Assembly: GCF_009708035.1 (NCBI RefSeq)
Contig: NZ_WMBQ01000002.1
Location: 496,001 to 560,000 of the forward strand
From: Hyphomicrobium album
Lineage (GTDB): Bacteria > Pseudomonadota > Alphaproteobacteria > Rhizobiales > Hyphomicrobiaceae
DNA: 64,000 nt
Reading direction: 5' to 3'
Shown here: in pieces, positions 44,772 through 53,492 of the stretch
Numbering within the stretch: position 1 is the stretch's first letter
Layout of the letters: the number at the start of each line of letters is the position of its first letter
Position numbers and translations under genes: made by a program
The notes under the pieces: model-generated
The model's input: the letters and a program-made list of their open reading frames with translations, nothing else
What the model was told of the DNA's origin: nothing
Database searches by the model: none

Positions 44772-46610
44772 ATGGCAAAAAAGAAATCGGACAGTTCAAC
44801 GACGATGTCGCCTCCGAGTGATGGTGCGTCGAAGCCGTATGTCGTGCTGGCGCGGAAGTACCGCCCGCAGAGCTTCGAGGACCTGATCGGCCAGGAGGCG
44901 ATGGTCAAGACGCTGCGCAACGCCATCGCGTCGGGGCGCATCGCGCAGGCCTACATGCTGACCGGCGTGCGCGGCGTCGGCAAGACCACCACCGCCCGCA
45001 TCATTGCCCGCGCGTTGAACTACGAGACCGACACGATCACGGGGCCGACCTTCGACATGCCCGTGCTCGGCAAGCACTGCGCCGAGATCATGGAGAGCCG
45101 TCATCCCGACGTGATCGAAATGGACGCCGCGTCCAACACCGGCGTCGACAACATTCGTGAGCTGATCGAGAGTGCCCGCTACAAGCCGATCATCGCCCGC
45201 TACAAGGTCTTCATCATCGACGAAGTCCACATGCTGTCGAAGGGCGCCTTCAACGCTCTTTTGAAGACGCTCGAGGAACCGCCCGAGCACGTCAAGTTCA
45301 TCTTCGCGACGACCGAGATCCGCAAGGTGCCGGTGACGGTGCTGTCGCGCACGCAGCGCTTCGACTTGCGCCGCGTCGACGTGCCGGCGTTGAGCGGCCA
45401 CTTTGCCAACATTGTCGTCAAGGAGGCTGCCAGCGCCGATGACGACGCGCTGGCGCTCATCGCCCGCGCCGCCGAGGGCTCGGTGCGCGATGGTCTGTCG
45501 CTGCTCGATCAAGCGATCGCCCTGGGCGAGGGCGAAGTGCGCGCCGAGACGGTGCGCTCGATGCTCGGCCTCGCCGATCGCGGTCGCATCTTCGATCTGC
45601 TCGAGCAAGTGTTCCGCGGCGACGTGAAATCGGCGCTGCTGTCCTTCGACGCGTTGCATCGAGATGGCGCCGAGCCGGTGCAGCTGCTCGCCGACCTGGC
45701 GGAGGCAGTGCACGCCGCTGCCCGCGTCAAAGCCGTCGGTAGCGACGCCGGCAGCGAGGGCATGAGTGCGGAGGAAAAGCGCCGCGCCTCCGCCATCGCC
45801 GATCGGCTGTCGACGCCGCTCCTGTCGCGCGCATGGCAGATGCTGTTGAAGGGTGGCGAGGAGACGTCGGAGGCGGCGAACCCGCGCGCTGCGGCCGAAA
45901 TGGTCCTTATCCGCATCGCCTACACGGCAGACCTACCAGCGCCCGACGAGCTGATCCGGATGCTCGGCGGCGAAGGCGCCCTCGTCCGCAGCGGCAAGCC
46001 GGCCGCGGCCGACAATGGCCGCACGCGCGATGCACCGCTGAACCAGGCGCCAGTGGCGAATGTGCCGGGGCCGGCCGAGGTTCTGGGCATTTCACAGTCG
46101 TCGCCCGCATCACGCGACGAGACCCTTCCAGAGGACGACAGTCTCGGGCTCGATGCCGACTACGATGCCTCTTTTGCCGATCTCGTCGGCGAGGCCCGGT
46201 CGACCGCGCTTGCCGATCCGCGCTCCTTCGACGAGGTCATCGCGCTCGCCGGCGAGCGGCGCGACATGATCCTCAAGGTGCATCTAGAAGATCGCGTCAG
46301 TCTCGTGAAGTTCGACGGTGCCGCGGGCTCGATCGATGTCTTCCTGCTGCCCGGCGCCCCCCCGCAGATGGCCAACGATCTGCGCGAGAAGCTCAACGCC
46401 TGGACATCCCGCAAGTGGGTCGTGGTGCTGTCGAAAGCCATGGGCGAGCGTCCGCGCGGCGAGGTGCGCCGTGAGCGGGAGGCGGCCGAGCTCGAGGCGC
46501 TTAAATCGCATCCGGCAGTGAAGGCGGTGCTCGACGAGTTCCCCGACGCGAAGATCGCTGACATTCGTCCGCTAATTTCACCGAGCCGCGACGAGACCGG
46601 CACCGGCTAG
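44772..46610 (+). CDS. dnaX: DNA polymerase III subunits gamma and tau
   Basis: Clamp-loader ATPase of 612 residues. The AAA+ domain has Walker A at Lys71 (TGVRGVGKTTTAR), Walker B FIIDEVHMLS, the sensor FATTEIRKVP and the SRC-like LSRTQRFDLR. The tau-specific C-terminal region runs from about residue 380. The region that normally carries four zinc-binding cysteines reads TFDMPVLGKHC, so only one cysteine remains. That is a feature I associate with Rhizobiales DnaX. ybaB follows 24 bases later, as usual. Confidence 0.95.
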   Translation: MAKKKSDSSTTMSPPSDGASKPYVVLARKYRPQSFEDLIGQEAMVKTLRNAIASGRIAQAYMLTGVRGVGKTTTARIIARALNYETDTITGPTFDMPVLGKHCAEIMESRHPDVIEMDAASNTGVDNIRELIESARYKPIIARYKVFIIDEVHMLSKGAFNALLKTLEEPPEHVKFIFATTEIRKVPVTVLSRTQRFDLRRVDVPALSGHFANIVVKEAASADDDALALIARAAEGSVRDGLSLLDQAIALGEGEVRAETVRSMLGLADRGRIFDLLEQVFRGDVKSALLSFDALHRDGAEPVQLLADLAEAVHAAARVKAVGSDAGSEGMSAEEKRRASAIADRLSTPLLSRAWQMLLKGGEETSEAANPRAAAEMVLIRIAYTADLPAPDELIRMLGGEGALVRSGKPAAADNGRTRDAPLNQAPVANVPGPAEVLGISQSSPASRDETLPEDDSLGLDADYDASFADLVGEARSTALADPRSFDEVIALAGERRDMILKVHLEDRVSLVKFDGAAGSIDVFLLPGAPPQMANDLREKLNAWTSRKWVVVLSKAMGERPRGEVRREREAAELEALKSHPAVKAVLDEFPDAKIADIRPLISPSRDETGTG

Positions 46611-46634
46611 TTCATCCACTGGAGGCGTGCACGT

Positions 46635-46955
46635 ATGAAGGATCTCATGGGCATGATGAAGCAGGTGGGCCAGATGCAGGCCCGCGTGCAACAGATGCAG
46701 GAAGAGCTCGCTGGCATGGAGATCGACGGCCAGTCCGGCGGCGGCCTCGTCAAAGTCACGCTCACGGGCAAGGGCGACGTGAAAAAGGTCAGCATCGATC
46801 CGAGCCTCATCAAGGCGGATGAGGCGGAGATCCTCGAGGACCTCATTGTCGCCGCTGCCGGCGATGCCAAGGGCAAGCTCGATGCGACGCTGCAGGCAAA
46901 GATGCAGGAGATGGCAGGCGGTCTGCCGCTGCCGCCGGGACTGAAGCTTTTCTAG
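46635..46955 (+). CDS. YbaB/EbfC nucleoid-associated protein
   Basis: Small DNA-binding protein of 106 residues: MKDLMGMMKQVGQMQARVQQMQEELAG forms the first helix, then GGGLVKVTLTGKGDVKKVSIDPSL and the conserved helix EDLIVAAAGDAKGKLDATLQAKM. It is a homodimer in characterised cases and sits between dnaX and recR in most bacteria. Here a PEBP-family gene, not recR, comes next. Confidence 0.95.
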   Translation: MKDLMGMMKQVGQMQARVQQMQEELAGMEIDGQSGGGLVKVTLTGKGDVKKVSIDPSLIKADEAEILEDLIVAAAGDAKGKLDATLQAKMQEMAGGLPLPPGLKLF

Positions 46956-46965
46956 GAGCTGCGCC

Positions 46966-47427
46966 ATGCAGATCACGTCTTCGGCTTTCAAAGACGGTGG
47001 CGAGATCCCGGCGAAGTACACCTGCGAGGGCAAGGACCTGTCGCCGCCGCTGACGTTCTCCGATGTTCCCGAGGAGGCGAAGAGCCTGGTGCTGATCGTC
47101 GATGATCCCGATGCGCCCGATCCGGCGGCGCCGAAACTGACGTGGGTGCATTGGGTGCTTCTCGACATTCCGCCCGACACCGCAGGCCTGCCCGAAAGCG
47201 TCTCGACGCTTCCCACCGGCACGAAGGGGGGTATGAACGATTGGAAGCGCACGGACTATGGCGGTCCGTGCCCGCCGATCGGACGGCATCGCTATTTCTT
47301 CAAGCTATATGCACTCGACACCACGCTCGAGCTGACGAGCCCGACCAAGACGGCAGTGCTCTCGTCAATGGACGGGCATGTGCTTGCCGAAGCGCAGATG
47401 ATCGGCACTTACCAGAAGGCCGGGTAG
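46966..47427 (+). CDS. YbhB/YbcL (Raf-kinase-inhibitor-like) protein
   Basis: Cytosolic protein of 153 residues of the bacterial PEBP family. The motifs GEIPAKYTCEGKDLSPPLTF, DDPDAPDP, WVHWVLLDIP, NDWKRTDYGGPCPPIGRHRYFFKLYALD and a final MIGTYQKAG strand are all present; the DPDAP and GxHRY elements line the ligand pocket. No signal peptide is seen, so it is the YbhB (cytoplasmic) type. Its function in bacteria is not well established. It is 10 bases downstream of ybaB. Confidence 0.94.
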   Translation: MQITSSAFKDGGEIPAKYTCEGKDLSPPLTFSDVPEEAKSLVLIVDDPDAPDPAAPKLTWVHWVLLDIPPDTAGLPESVSTLPTGTKGGMNDWKRTDYGGPCPPIGRHRYFFKLYALDTTLELTSPTKTAVLSSMDGHVLAEAQMIGTYQKAG

Positions 47428-47445
47428 AAAAGCCCCGCGCGACAT

Positions 47446-48183
47446 ATGCGAAGTGCCCTGGCCGCCGCACTCCTCCTAATGGCGCACGCGGCGCATGCGG
47501 GCTCGCCGCCGCGCGGCTTCGTGGACGCTGCCACGGTCATTCCCGGTCTTGTCGTCGAGATGCGCTACACGACGCCGCAGAACTTCATCGGCCGGCCGAT
47601 CCCAGGCTACAAGGCGCCGCGCTGCTATCTCACGAAACCCGCGGCGGACGCTCTAAAGTGCGCGGCCGACGGGCTACATGGCCACGGCTATGCCCTGAAG
47701 GTCTACGATTGCTATCGGCCGCAGCGGGCGGTGAATGCCTTTGTCGCCTGGGGCCGCGATCTCCGCGACCAGAAGATGAAGCAGGCCTACTACCCCGACG
47801 TCGATAAGCGCAGTCTTTTCCGCCTCAACTACATAGCCTCGCGCTCCGGCCACAGCCGCGGCAGCACGGTCGACCTCAGCATGGTGCCGCTGGAACGCAA
47901 GGTGGCGCTCGAATCCGGGAGAGCCGACATCCGCGCCTGCGATTCGAAGGCCGGCGCCCGCACCGACGATGGCAGCGCCGACATGGGCACCGGCTTCGAC
48001 TGCTTCTCGGACATGTCCCACACGGCCTCACCCAGGGTCAGCGAGACGCAGCGTGCGAACCGAAACCTGCTTCGATCGTTCATGCGAGAGTGCGGCTTCT
48101 ACAACAATCGTAGCGAGTGGTGGCACTACACCCTGCGCAACGAACCCTACCCCTCGACCTTTTTCGACTTCCCGGTGGAGTAA
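47446..48183 (+). CDS. M15 D-alanyl-D-alanine dipeptidase, VanX type
   Basis: Exported zinc dipeptidase of 245 residues with a signal peptide (ALAAALLLMAHAAHA). The peptidase M15D motifs are SGHSRGSTVDLSM (His and Asp zinc ligands) and SEWWHYTL near the end (catalytic Glu and third zinc ligand His), plus VYDCYRPQRAV with the conserved Arg. Homologues cleave D-Ala-D-Ala for peptidoglycan recycling. No vanHA-like genes are near, so a resistance role is not suggested. Confidence 0.93.
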   Translation: MRSALAAALLLMAHAAHAGSPPRGFVDAATVIPGLVVEMRYTTPQNFIGRPIPGYKAPRCYLTKPAADALKCAADGLHGHGYALKVYDCYRPQRAVNAFVAWGRDLRDQKMKQAYYPDVDKRSLFRLNYIASRSGHSRGSTVDLSMVPLERKVALESGRADIRACDSKAGARTDDGSADMGTGFDCFSDMSHTASPRVSETQRANRNLLRSFMRECGFYNNRSEWWHYTLRNEPYPSTFFDFPVE

Positions 48184-48236
48184 CCGGTAACCACGGGCAA
48201 GTACGTTCGCCGGACGACAGAATGAGGAAACGGCAA

Positions 48237-48449
48237 ATGGCATTCGAGGAAGTCAAGGCTGAGCTCGGCATTCTCATGACGCGCATGCAGAACGAGCCGC
48301 AGGACAAGCACGAGCTCTACCTCCAGCTGATGGAGAAGCTGAACGAGCTGAGGGCCTATGGCATGCCACTCCCGCAGGATCTCGTCGCGCTGGAGAAGGC
48401 GCTGGAGGCTGAATTCGCCGCCGAGAAGACGGCCGCCGAGGACGAGTAG
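48237..48449 (+). CDS. Small helical conserved hypothetical protein
   Basis: A 70-residue, highly charged, helix-forming protein (EEVKAELGILMTRMQNEPQDKHELYLQLMEKLNELRAYG). The start at 48237 has GAGGAAA eight bases upstream; ATG 48222 is an in-frame alternative. No membrane segment or signal peptide is seen. It ends with an Ala/Glu-rich tail. I do not know a function; it resembles short coiled-coil proteins common in Rhizobiales. Confidence 0.7.
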   Translation: MAFEEVKAELGILMTRMQNEPQDKHELYLQLMEKLNELRAYGMPLPQDLVALEKALEAEFAAEKTAAEDE

Positions 48450-48512
48450 CCTCGGAACGGCTGGTGCGGCCACGCGTTTCACGTGTGTCTACGCACCAGG
48501 ACCACTCCCGCG

Positions 48513-48854
48513 ATGAAACGCAAGCAGCTCAGCTTCAAGCGCGGCTTTCATGTCGCCATCGACGAGAAGCACGCCCAGGCCGCCGAGATGACGATCGCAC
48601 CCGGCGGCGAGGAGGGTGGACCCGACAACCGCCATCGCGGCGCGGATCAATGGCTGTTCGTCGTCTCGGGAAGCGGCGAGGCTCGCATCGAAGGCCGGAA
48701 GCTCGGGCTGGTGCCGGGCATGCTCGTCTTGATCGAGCGGGGCGAGAAGCACGAAATCTGCAATACCGGCGCCGAAGCCCTCAAGACGCTGAATTTCTAC
48801 GTGCCGCCGGCGTACACCAAGGCTGGCAACGAGCGATCACCCGGAAAATCCTGA
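48513..48854 (+). CDS. Cupin-domain protein
   Basis: A 113-residue single-domain cupin. The two cupin motifs are recognisable: NRHRGADQWLFVVSGSGEARIEG and PGMLVLIERGEKHEICNTG, giving likely metal ligands His, Gln/Asp and His. Such proteins often bind metal and small sugars or act as isomerases or dioxygenases. The ATG at 48513 is preferred over an upstream reading without conserved residues. It is convergent with the GT4 gene, two bases apart. Confidence 0.87.
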   Translation: MKRKQLSFKRGFHVAIDEKHAQAAEMTIAPGGEEGGPDNRHRGADQWLFVVSGSGEARIEGRKLGLVPGMLVLIERGEKHEICNTGAEALKTLNFYVPPAYTKAGNERSPGKS

Positions 48855-48856
48855 TG

Positions 48857-49933
48857 TCAGATGCGCGCCTGCGGAGGACGCGCGGGCCTCGCCACCGGTA
48901 GCTTCCGAGCTGCCTGCGCGGTCCGCTGTGGGCCATTGAGGCAGGCGCCGGTGATGTTGGCGAGGAATAGCCGCGCCGCGTGCTCCCAGCTGTATTCCGC
49001 TGCCTTATCGGCGACGCGTGCACGATCGAGCGAGAGCGCTGCAAGCGCTGCCTGGCGCAGATCGTTGGAAAGAACGCCGGTGATGCCGTCCGTCACCACG
49101 TCTTGCGGTCCGCACACGGGCAGGGCCGCCACCGGCAGGCCGGAGGCCATGGCCTCCAGCAGCACCATGCCGAAGGTATCGGTGCGGCTGGGGAACACGA
49201 ACACGTCAGCCGAGGCGTAGCATTCGGCAAGCTCCTCGCCAGTCTTCTTTCCAGTGAAGAGCACGTCGGGGTACTTCGCCTGAAGCGGTTGCAGATCGGG
49301 GCCGGCGCCAACGACCACCTTGCGCCCGGGCAATTCGAGATCAAGGAACGCGGCGATATTCTTCTCGGTCGCAATGCGTCCGACATAGAGGAACACGGGG
49401 CCCTCGCCGAAGAGGCGCACGGGCCGTGGACGAAACAACCCCGTATCGACACCGCGTGTCCAGGGAAGCACGCGCTCGAAGCCTTGGCTCTCCAGCTCGC
49501 GCGCCAGCGTCGGCGTCGCGACCATTAACCCGGCGCCGGCACTGTGGAAGCGGCGCAGCAGCGCCAGGGTCAAACCCGTCGGGATGAAGAAGCGTTCCCG
49601 CAGATACTCTGGAAAGCGCGTGTGGAAGCTCGTCGTAAAGCGGATCCCGCGCGTGTGGCAATAGCGCCGCGCCATCCAGCCGATCGGACCCTCTGTGGCG
49701 ATGTGCACGGCATCGGGTTTCAGCATGCGAATCCGCTTCGCCACGCGGCTCAAGCCCGGAAGCGCCAGGCGGATTTCCGGATAGGTGGGGCAGGGGAGCG
49801 TGCGAAACTCGTGCGGGGCGAGCACGGTCATTTCGACACCGAGCGCAGCGAGTTCGATGGCAAGCCGCTCATATGTGCGCACGACGCCGTTCACCTGGGG
49901 GTGCCAAGCGTCCGACGCGACGAGGATGCGCAT
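48857..49933 (-). CDS. GT4-family glycosyltransferase
   Basis: Glycosyltransferase of 358 residues with GT-B fold. The N-terminal domain starts MRILVASDAWHPQVNGVVRTYERLA, the opening of the MgtA/GDP-mannose or diglucosyl-lipid transferase branch, with TSFHTRFPEYL. The C-terminal domain has LYVGRIATEKNI, GAGPDLQPL and the nucleotide-sugar site FPSRTDTFGMVLLEAMASGLPV, with the EX7E pattern. The ATG overlaps the stop of the LpxH-like gene (TGATG), so both are probably made together. It acts at the inner membrane on a lipid acceptor, by inference. Confidence 0.92.
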   Translation of the reverse strand: MRILVASDAWHPQVNGVVRTYERLAIELAALGVEMTVLAPHEFRTLPCPTYPEIRLALPGLSRVAKRIRMLKPDAVHIATEGPIGWMARRYCHTRGIRFTTSFHTRFPEYLRERFFIPTGLTLALLRRFHSAGAGLMVATPTLARELESQGFERVLPWTRGVDTGLFRPRPVRLFGEGPVFLYVGRIATEKNIAAFLDLELPGRKVVVGAGPDLQPLQAKYPDVLFTGKKTGEELAECYASADVFVFPSRTDTFGMVLLEAMASGLPVAALPVCGPQDVVTDGITGVLSNDLRQAALAALSLDRARVADKAAEYSWEHAARLFLANITGACLNGPQRTAQAARKLPVARPARPPQARI

Positions 49934-50730
49934 CACGCGACCTGCAGGGCTTCTGCAAGCTGCGACGCGGTTACCTTCTCGCGCGCCTTGACCACCTCGT
50001 GCCAGCGGATGAGCTCAAACGCCCCGTCGCTGTTCTCACCGATAGCCGTGCAGCTTTCCACCCAGTCGCCGGTGTTCAGATAGTGCACGCCGTCGATGTG
50101 GCGCGAGGCTGCGTGGTGGATGTGGCCGCAGATGACGCCGTCGACCTGATTGCGCCTGGCTTCGTCGGAGAGCGACTTCTCGAACTCGCCGATGAAGTTC
50201 ACCGCCGTCTTCACGCGCAGCTTCAAGTGCGCGGACAGCGACCAATAGCCAAGCCCGAACCGGCGGCGGATGAAGTTCAGCGGATGGTTCATCCACAGCG
50301 CCAGCTCGTAGCCGCGGTCGCCGAGGAAAGCGAGCCACCGCGCATAGCGAACGACGACGTCGAACTCGTCTCCGTGAATGACGAGGTAGCGCTTGCCGTC
50401 GGCGGTGGTGTGCACCGTCTGGTGCTCGATCTCGATGCCGCCGAAGTGCTGGCCGCAGTACTGGCGCAGGCCCTCGTCGTGATTGCCCGGTATGAAGACG
50501 ACGCGTGTGCCCTTGCGCGCCTTGCGCAGGAGCTTCTGCAGAACGTCATTGTGCGTCTGAGGCCAGATGGCGCCGCGGCGGATGCGCCAGAAATCGACGA
50601 TGTCCCCGACCAGGTAGATGGTGTCGGCCTCGGTCTCCTTTAGGAAATCGAGAAGCATCTCGGCTTGCGCGGACCGCGTTCCGAGGTGGACGTCGGAGAT
50701 AAACAGCGTGCGATAATGGACCATGCCCAT
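49933..50730 (-). CDS. UDP-2,3-diacylglucosamine diphosphatase-like phosphoesterase
   Basis: Metallophosphoesterase of 265 residues of the LpxH-like group. The two-metal motifs are ISDVHLGTR, YLVGDIVDFW, IPGNHDEGL, VIHGDEFD and VICGHIHHA, followed by HYLNTGDWVESCTAI. Many alphaproteobacteria annotate this type as a UDP-2,3-diacylglucosamine hydrolase, but they often use LpxI for lipid A, so this protein may act on another lipid diphosphate. It is translationally coupled to the GT4 gene, which suggests a joint role in a membrane glycolipid. Confidence 0.87.
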   Translation of the reverse strand: MGMVHYRTLFISDVHLGTRSAQAEMLLDFLKETEADTIYLVGDIVDFWRIRRGAIWPQTHNDVLQKLLRKARKGTRVVFIPGNHDEGLRQYCGQHFGGIEIEHQTVHTTADGKRYLVIHGDEFDVVVRYARWLAFLGDRGYELALWMNHPLNFIRRRFGLGYWSLSAHLKLRVKTAVNFIGEFEKSLSDEARRNQVDGVICGHIHHAASRHIDGVHYLNTGDWVESCTAIGENSDGAFELIRWHEVVKAREKVTASQLAEALQVA

Positions 50731-50877
50731 CCCTTTGAGCAGTAAGGACTCCTCAGCGTTCGATGGGGCTCAAATGACGGGATTCAGTTGCAGTATTGTG
50801 ACAAGCGCGGCTTCGCCCCCGGCATTCGTGGTTAACGGGTGGCGGCAGGGTGACGCCCGGCCCATGGAATATGGGAT

Positions 50878-51768
50878 TCAATAGACCTTTACCGGGAAAT
50901 AGCGCTCGACCAACTCGTCGAGCCGCCCATTGCCGCGCAGGCGCGCGAGGGCGCCGTTGATCAGGGTTTTGATCTGCGAATCCGTCTTGGGCACGGCGAT
51001 GGCGATGCCGTCCCCGAAGTACTTGGGTTCCAGATAGGGGCCGCCCTTCAATTCGCAGCAGCGCTTCGATGCCGTGCCGTGCAGCCAGAAGATGAGGCCG
51101 ATGCCGTCGTCGAAGATGTAGTCGACCTGCCCCTGAATGAGCGCGTCGCGGGCGATGTCCGAGTTCTCGTAGGCCTGGATGGCGCTGGAGCGGAAGAACG
51201 TGCGCAGGAACGCTTCGTGCGGCGAATTCTTGGCGACGCCAATGCGCTTGCTTTCGAGCGTCTCGGGCGTGATTTCAGCCGTCTCGTCGCCCCGGCGCGC
51301 GGCGAAGCGGCCGGGCGTCTGGAAGTAGCGGTCGGTGAAGTCGACCTCGGCGAGGGATTGCGGCGTTACGGCATGCGCGGCAATGACGGCGTCTGCCTCT
51401 CCGCGGCGCAGTGCCAGCAACAGCTCACCCCACGGGCGCACCTTGATGTCGCACGCGGTATTGAGCTCCATGCAGATGGCGCGCGCCAGGTCGACGTTGA
51501 GACCGACCAGCGTCCCGTCCTCGTCGTAGAAGTTGAAGGGTGGATAATCGCCTTCCGTCAGGAAGCGGACGACGACGCGCTTTGAAGGCTCGTCAGCGTC
51601 GGCCTCTGCGTCAGCCGGCGCCGGCACCCCTTCAGTCGGAGGCGGAGTGTCCTGAGCGAGGGAGGCCGCAGGCGTATAGGCGAGCGCGGCGAGAAGCGCC
51701 AAGAGGCTCAGCACCAGACGCGGCAGGAGGGTCGAAGGTGTTGGGCAGGCTTGCATATTTGGCGCCAT
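50878..51768 (-). CDS. Amino-acid-type solute-binding protein
   Basis: Periplasmic binding protein (SBP family 3) of about 296 residues. A signal peptide (LLALLAALAYTPAASLAQ) is followed by an Asp/Glu/Ala-rich linker and the family 3 fold: VRFLTEGDYPPFNFYDEDGTLVGLNVDLARAIC, AVTPQSLAEVDFTDRYF and a hinge near KRIGVAKNSPHEAFL. No permease or ATPase gene is adjacent, so it is an orphan subunit or a sensor. The start is uncertain (51768 or 51756). Confidence 0.85.
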   Translation of the reverse strand: MAPNMQACPTPSTLLPRLVLSLLALLAALAYTPAASLAQDTPPPTEGVPAPADAEADADEPSKRVVVRFLTEGDYPPFNFYDEDGTLVGLNVDLARAICMELNTACDIKVRPWGELLLALRRGEADAVIAAHAVTPQSLAEVDFTDRYFQTPGRFAARRGDETAEITPETLESKRIGVAKNSPHEAFLRTFFRSSAIQAYENSDIARDALIQGQVDYIFDDGIGLIFWLHGTASKRCCELKGGPYLEPKYFGDGIAIAVPKTDSQIKTLINGALARLRGNGRLDELVERYFPVKVY

Positions 51769-51870
51769 GGTCGGTCGAATCCGCGAAGCGGGCAGGCTCA
51801 ATCGCGCCCACTATGGTGAAACGCAACACTATGGCAAGATGATCGTCGGCCCACCGGGGGGAGGGCCAGC

Positions 51871-53382
51871 GTGTCTAGCGTATTTACCGTTGATCCGCGC
51901 GGCAATTGCGGCCGCAGCGATGAAAGCAGTGCATCCACTGAGACGCTCGCGGGTAGCGACCCGCGGCTCGACGAAGCCGTTTACGGCTTGCGCTCGCGCA
52001 CGCCCGAACTTTCGGCGGCGACGGGTCTGTGGAGTTGGCAGCGACGCTCGCTCGCCGTGTTGCTCGCCACGCTGTGCATCGGCGCCGTCGTTGCACGCGA
52101 GACGACGTTGACCGCGTTGCTTGCCATCATGGCCGCCCCGTTTCTGTGCGTGGTGATGCTGCGCACCGTGGCGCTGTGGCAGTTGCGCAGGCGCTCGCTG
52201 GACGGAGCCACTCCGGTCGCCAGTGACCCTGAGCTGCCCCTCTACACGGTCTTGGTTCCGCTGGCCCGAGAGGAGGGAATTGTTCCGCAGCTGCTCGCGT
52301 CTCTGCGCGCGATCGACTACCCAGCCGAGCGTCTCGAGATAATGCTGGTCGTCGAGTGCGCGGATGCCCTCACGCAGCTCGCGCTGCAGCGCGCCTCGAT
52401 CGATGCCCATATGCAGATCGTCGTCGTTCCCGAGGGGGACCCTCGCACCAAGCCGCGCGCCTGCCAGTACGCGCTGCAGTTTGCGCAAGGCGATTACGTG
52501 GTGGTCTACGACGCCGAGGACGTGCCGGAGCCCGACCAACTTCGCCTGGCAGTCGCGGCGCTCAAGGCCGGCGGCTCCCGCATGGGGTGCCTGCAGGCGC
52601 AACTCAATATCTACAACTCGGACGCAACCTGGTTCACGCGCCAGTTCACCGTCGAGTACACGGCCTTGTTCGACTGCATATTGCCGACGCTCGAGCGGCT
52701 GCAACTGCCGGTACCGCTCGGTGGAACCTCGAACCATTTTCCGCGTGCCGTCCTCGAAGCGGTCGGGGGATGGGACCCCTACAACGTCACCGAGGATGCC
52801 GATCTTGGCATCCGCCTGGCGCGCGAGGGTTGGCACGTCGGCGTGCTGCGGTCGACGACATGGGAAGAGGCGCCACCAAGTTTCCGTGTGTGGAAGGGAC
52901 AGCGGACGCGCTGGCTGAAAGGCTGGATGCAGACCTACCTTGTGCACATGCGCGAGCCCGGGCGCCTGTGGAGCGAGCTCGGCACCCGGCGGTTCATCGG
53001 CTTCCAAGTGCTGATGGGGGGCATGATCCTCTCGTCGCTCGTGCATCCGTGGTTCTACGTCCTGCTTGCCGTTGATCTCTGGCAGGGCAGGCTGCTCGGT
53101 GTGCCCGATAGCGTCTTCGGTCAGTGGCTGTTGGGCATCGGTCTCTTCAATCTCATTGCCGGGTACGTGAGCGCGATCGCGCTCGGAACGGTTGCGGCGG
53201 CGCGTCGTGGGCGGCTGAGGCTAGCCGCCCACGCGCTGATGATGCCGGTCTATTGGCTGGGCATCTCGTTCGCCGCCTACCGGGCCCTGTGGCAGCTCGT
53301 GTTCGCGCCCTACTATTGGGAGAAGACCGAGCACGTCGGGCGCGCCGACGCTGAACAAACGGAGAGGCCCGTCACCTTGTGA
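51871..53382 (+). CDS. Membrane GT2 glycosyltransferase, processive type
   Basis: Inner-membrane glycosyltransferase of 503 residues with a GT-A domain (about residues 115-350) between two N-terminal and four C-terminal membrane helices. The D,D,D,QxxRW set is present: Asp214 and Asp217 in YDAED, Asp309 in VTEDADLG and QRTRW at 344-348. This marks a processive enzyme that makes and exports a beta-linked polysaccharide, like cellulose synthase or XagB-type proteins. The start is GTG 51871 behind GGGGGGAGGG. The sugar and acceptor are unknown. Confidence 0.9.
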   Translation: MSSVFTVDPRGNCGRSDESSASTETLAGSDPRLDEAVYGLRSRTPELSAATGLWSWQRRSLAVLLATLCIGAVVARETTLTALLAIMAAPFLCVVMLRTVALWQLRRRSLDGATPVASDPELPLYTVLVPLAREEGIVPQLLASLRAIDYPAERLEIMLVVECADALTQLALQRASIDAHMQIVVVPEGDPRTKPRACQYALQFAQGDYVVVYDAEDVPEPDQLRLAVAALKAGGSRMGCLQAQLNIYNSDATWFTRQFTVEYTALFDCILPTLERLQLPVPLGGTSNHFPRAVLEAVGGWDPYNVTEDADLGIRLAREGWHVGVLRSTTWEEAPPSFRVWKGQRTRWLKGWMQTYLVHMREPGRLWSELGTRRFIGFQVLMGGMILSSLVHPWFYVLLAVDLWQGRLLGVPDSVFGQWLLGIGLFNLIAGYVSAIALGTVAAARRGRLRLAAHALMMPVYWLGISFAAYRALWQLVFAPYYWEKTEHVGRADAEQTERPVTL

Positions 53383-53492
53383 GGGGCACGCGAAGCCGCG
53401 CAATAACGTATATTGCGCAGTCGTTTAGGGTCCATCATGTGCTGTGTGCCATATGGCGTCAGGAACTGCACCTTTCTGCCGATCGCCGCGTG

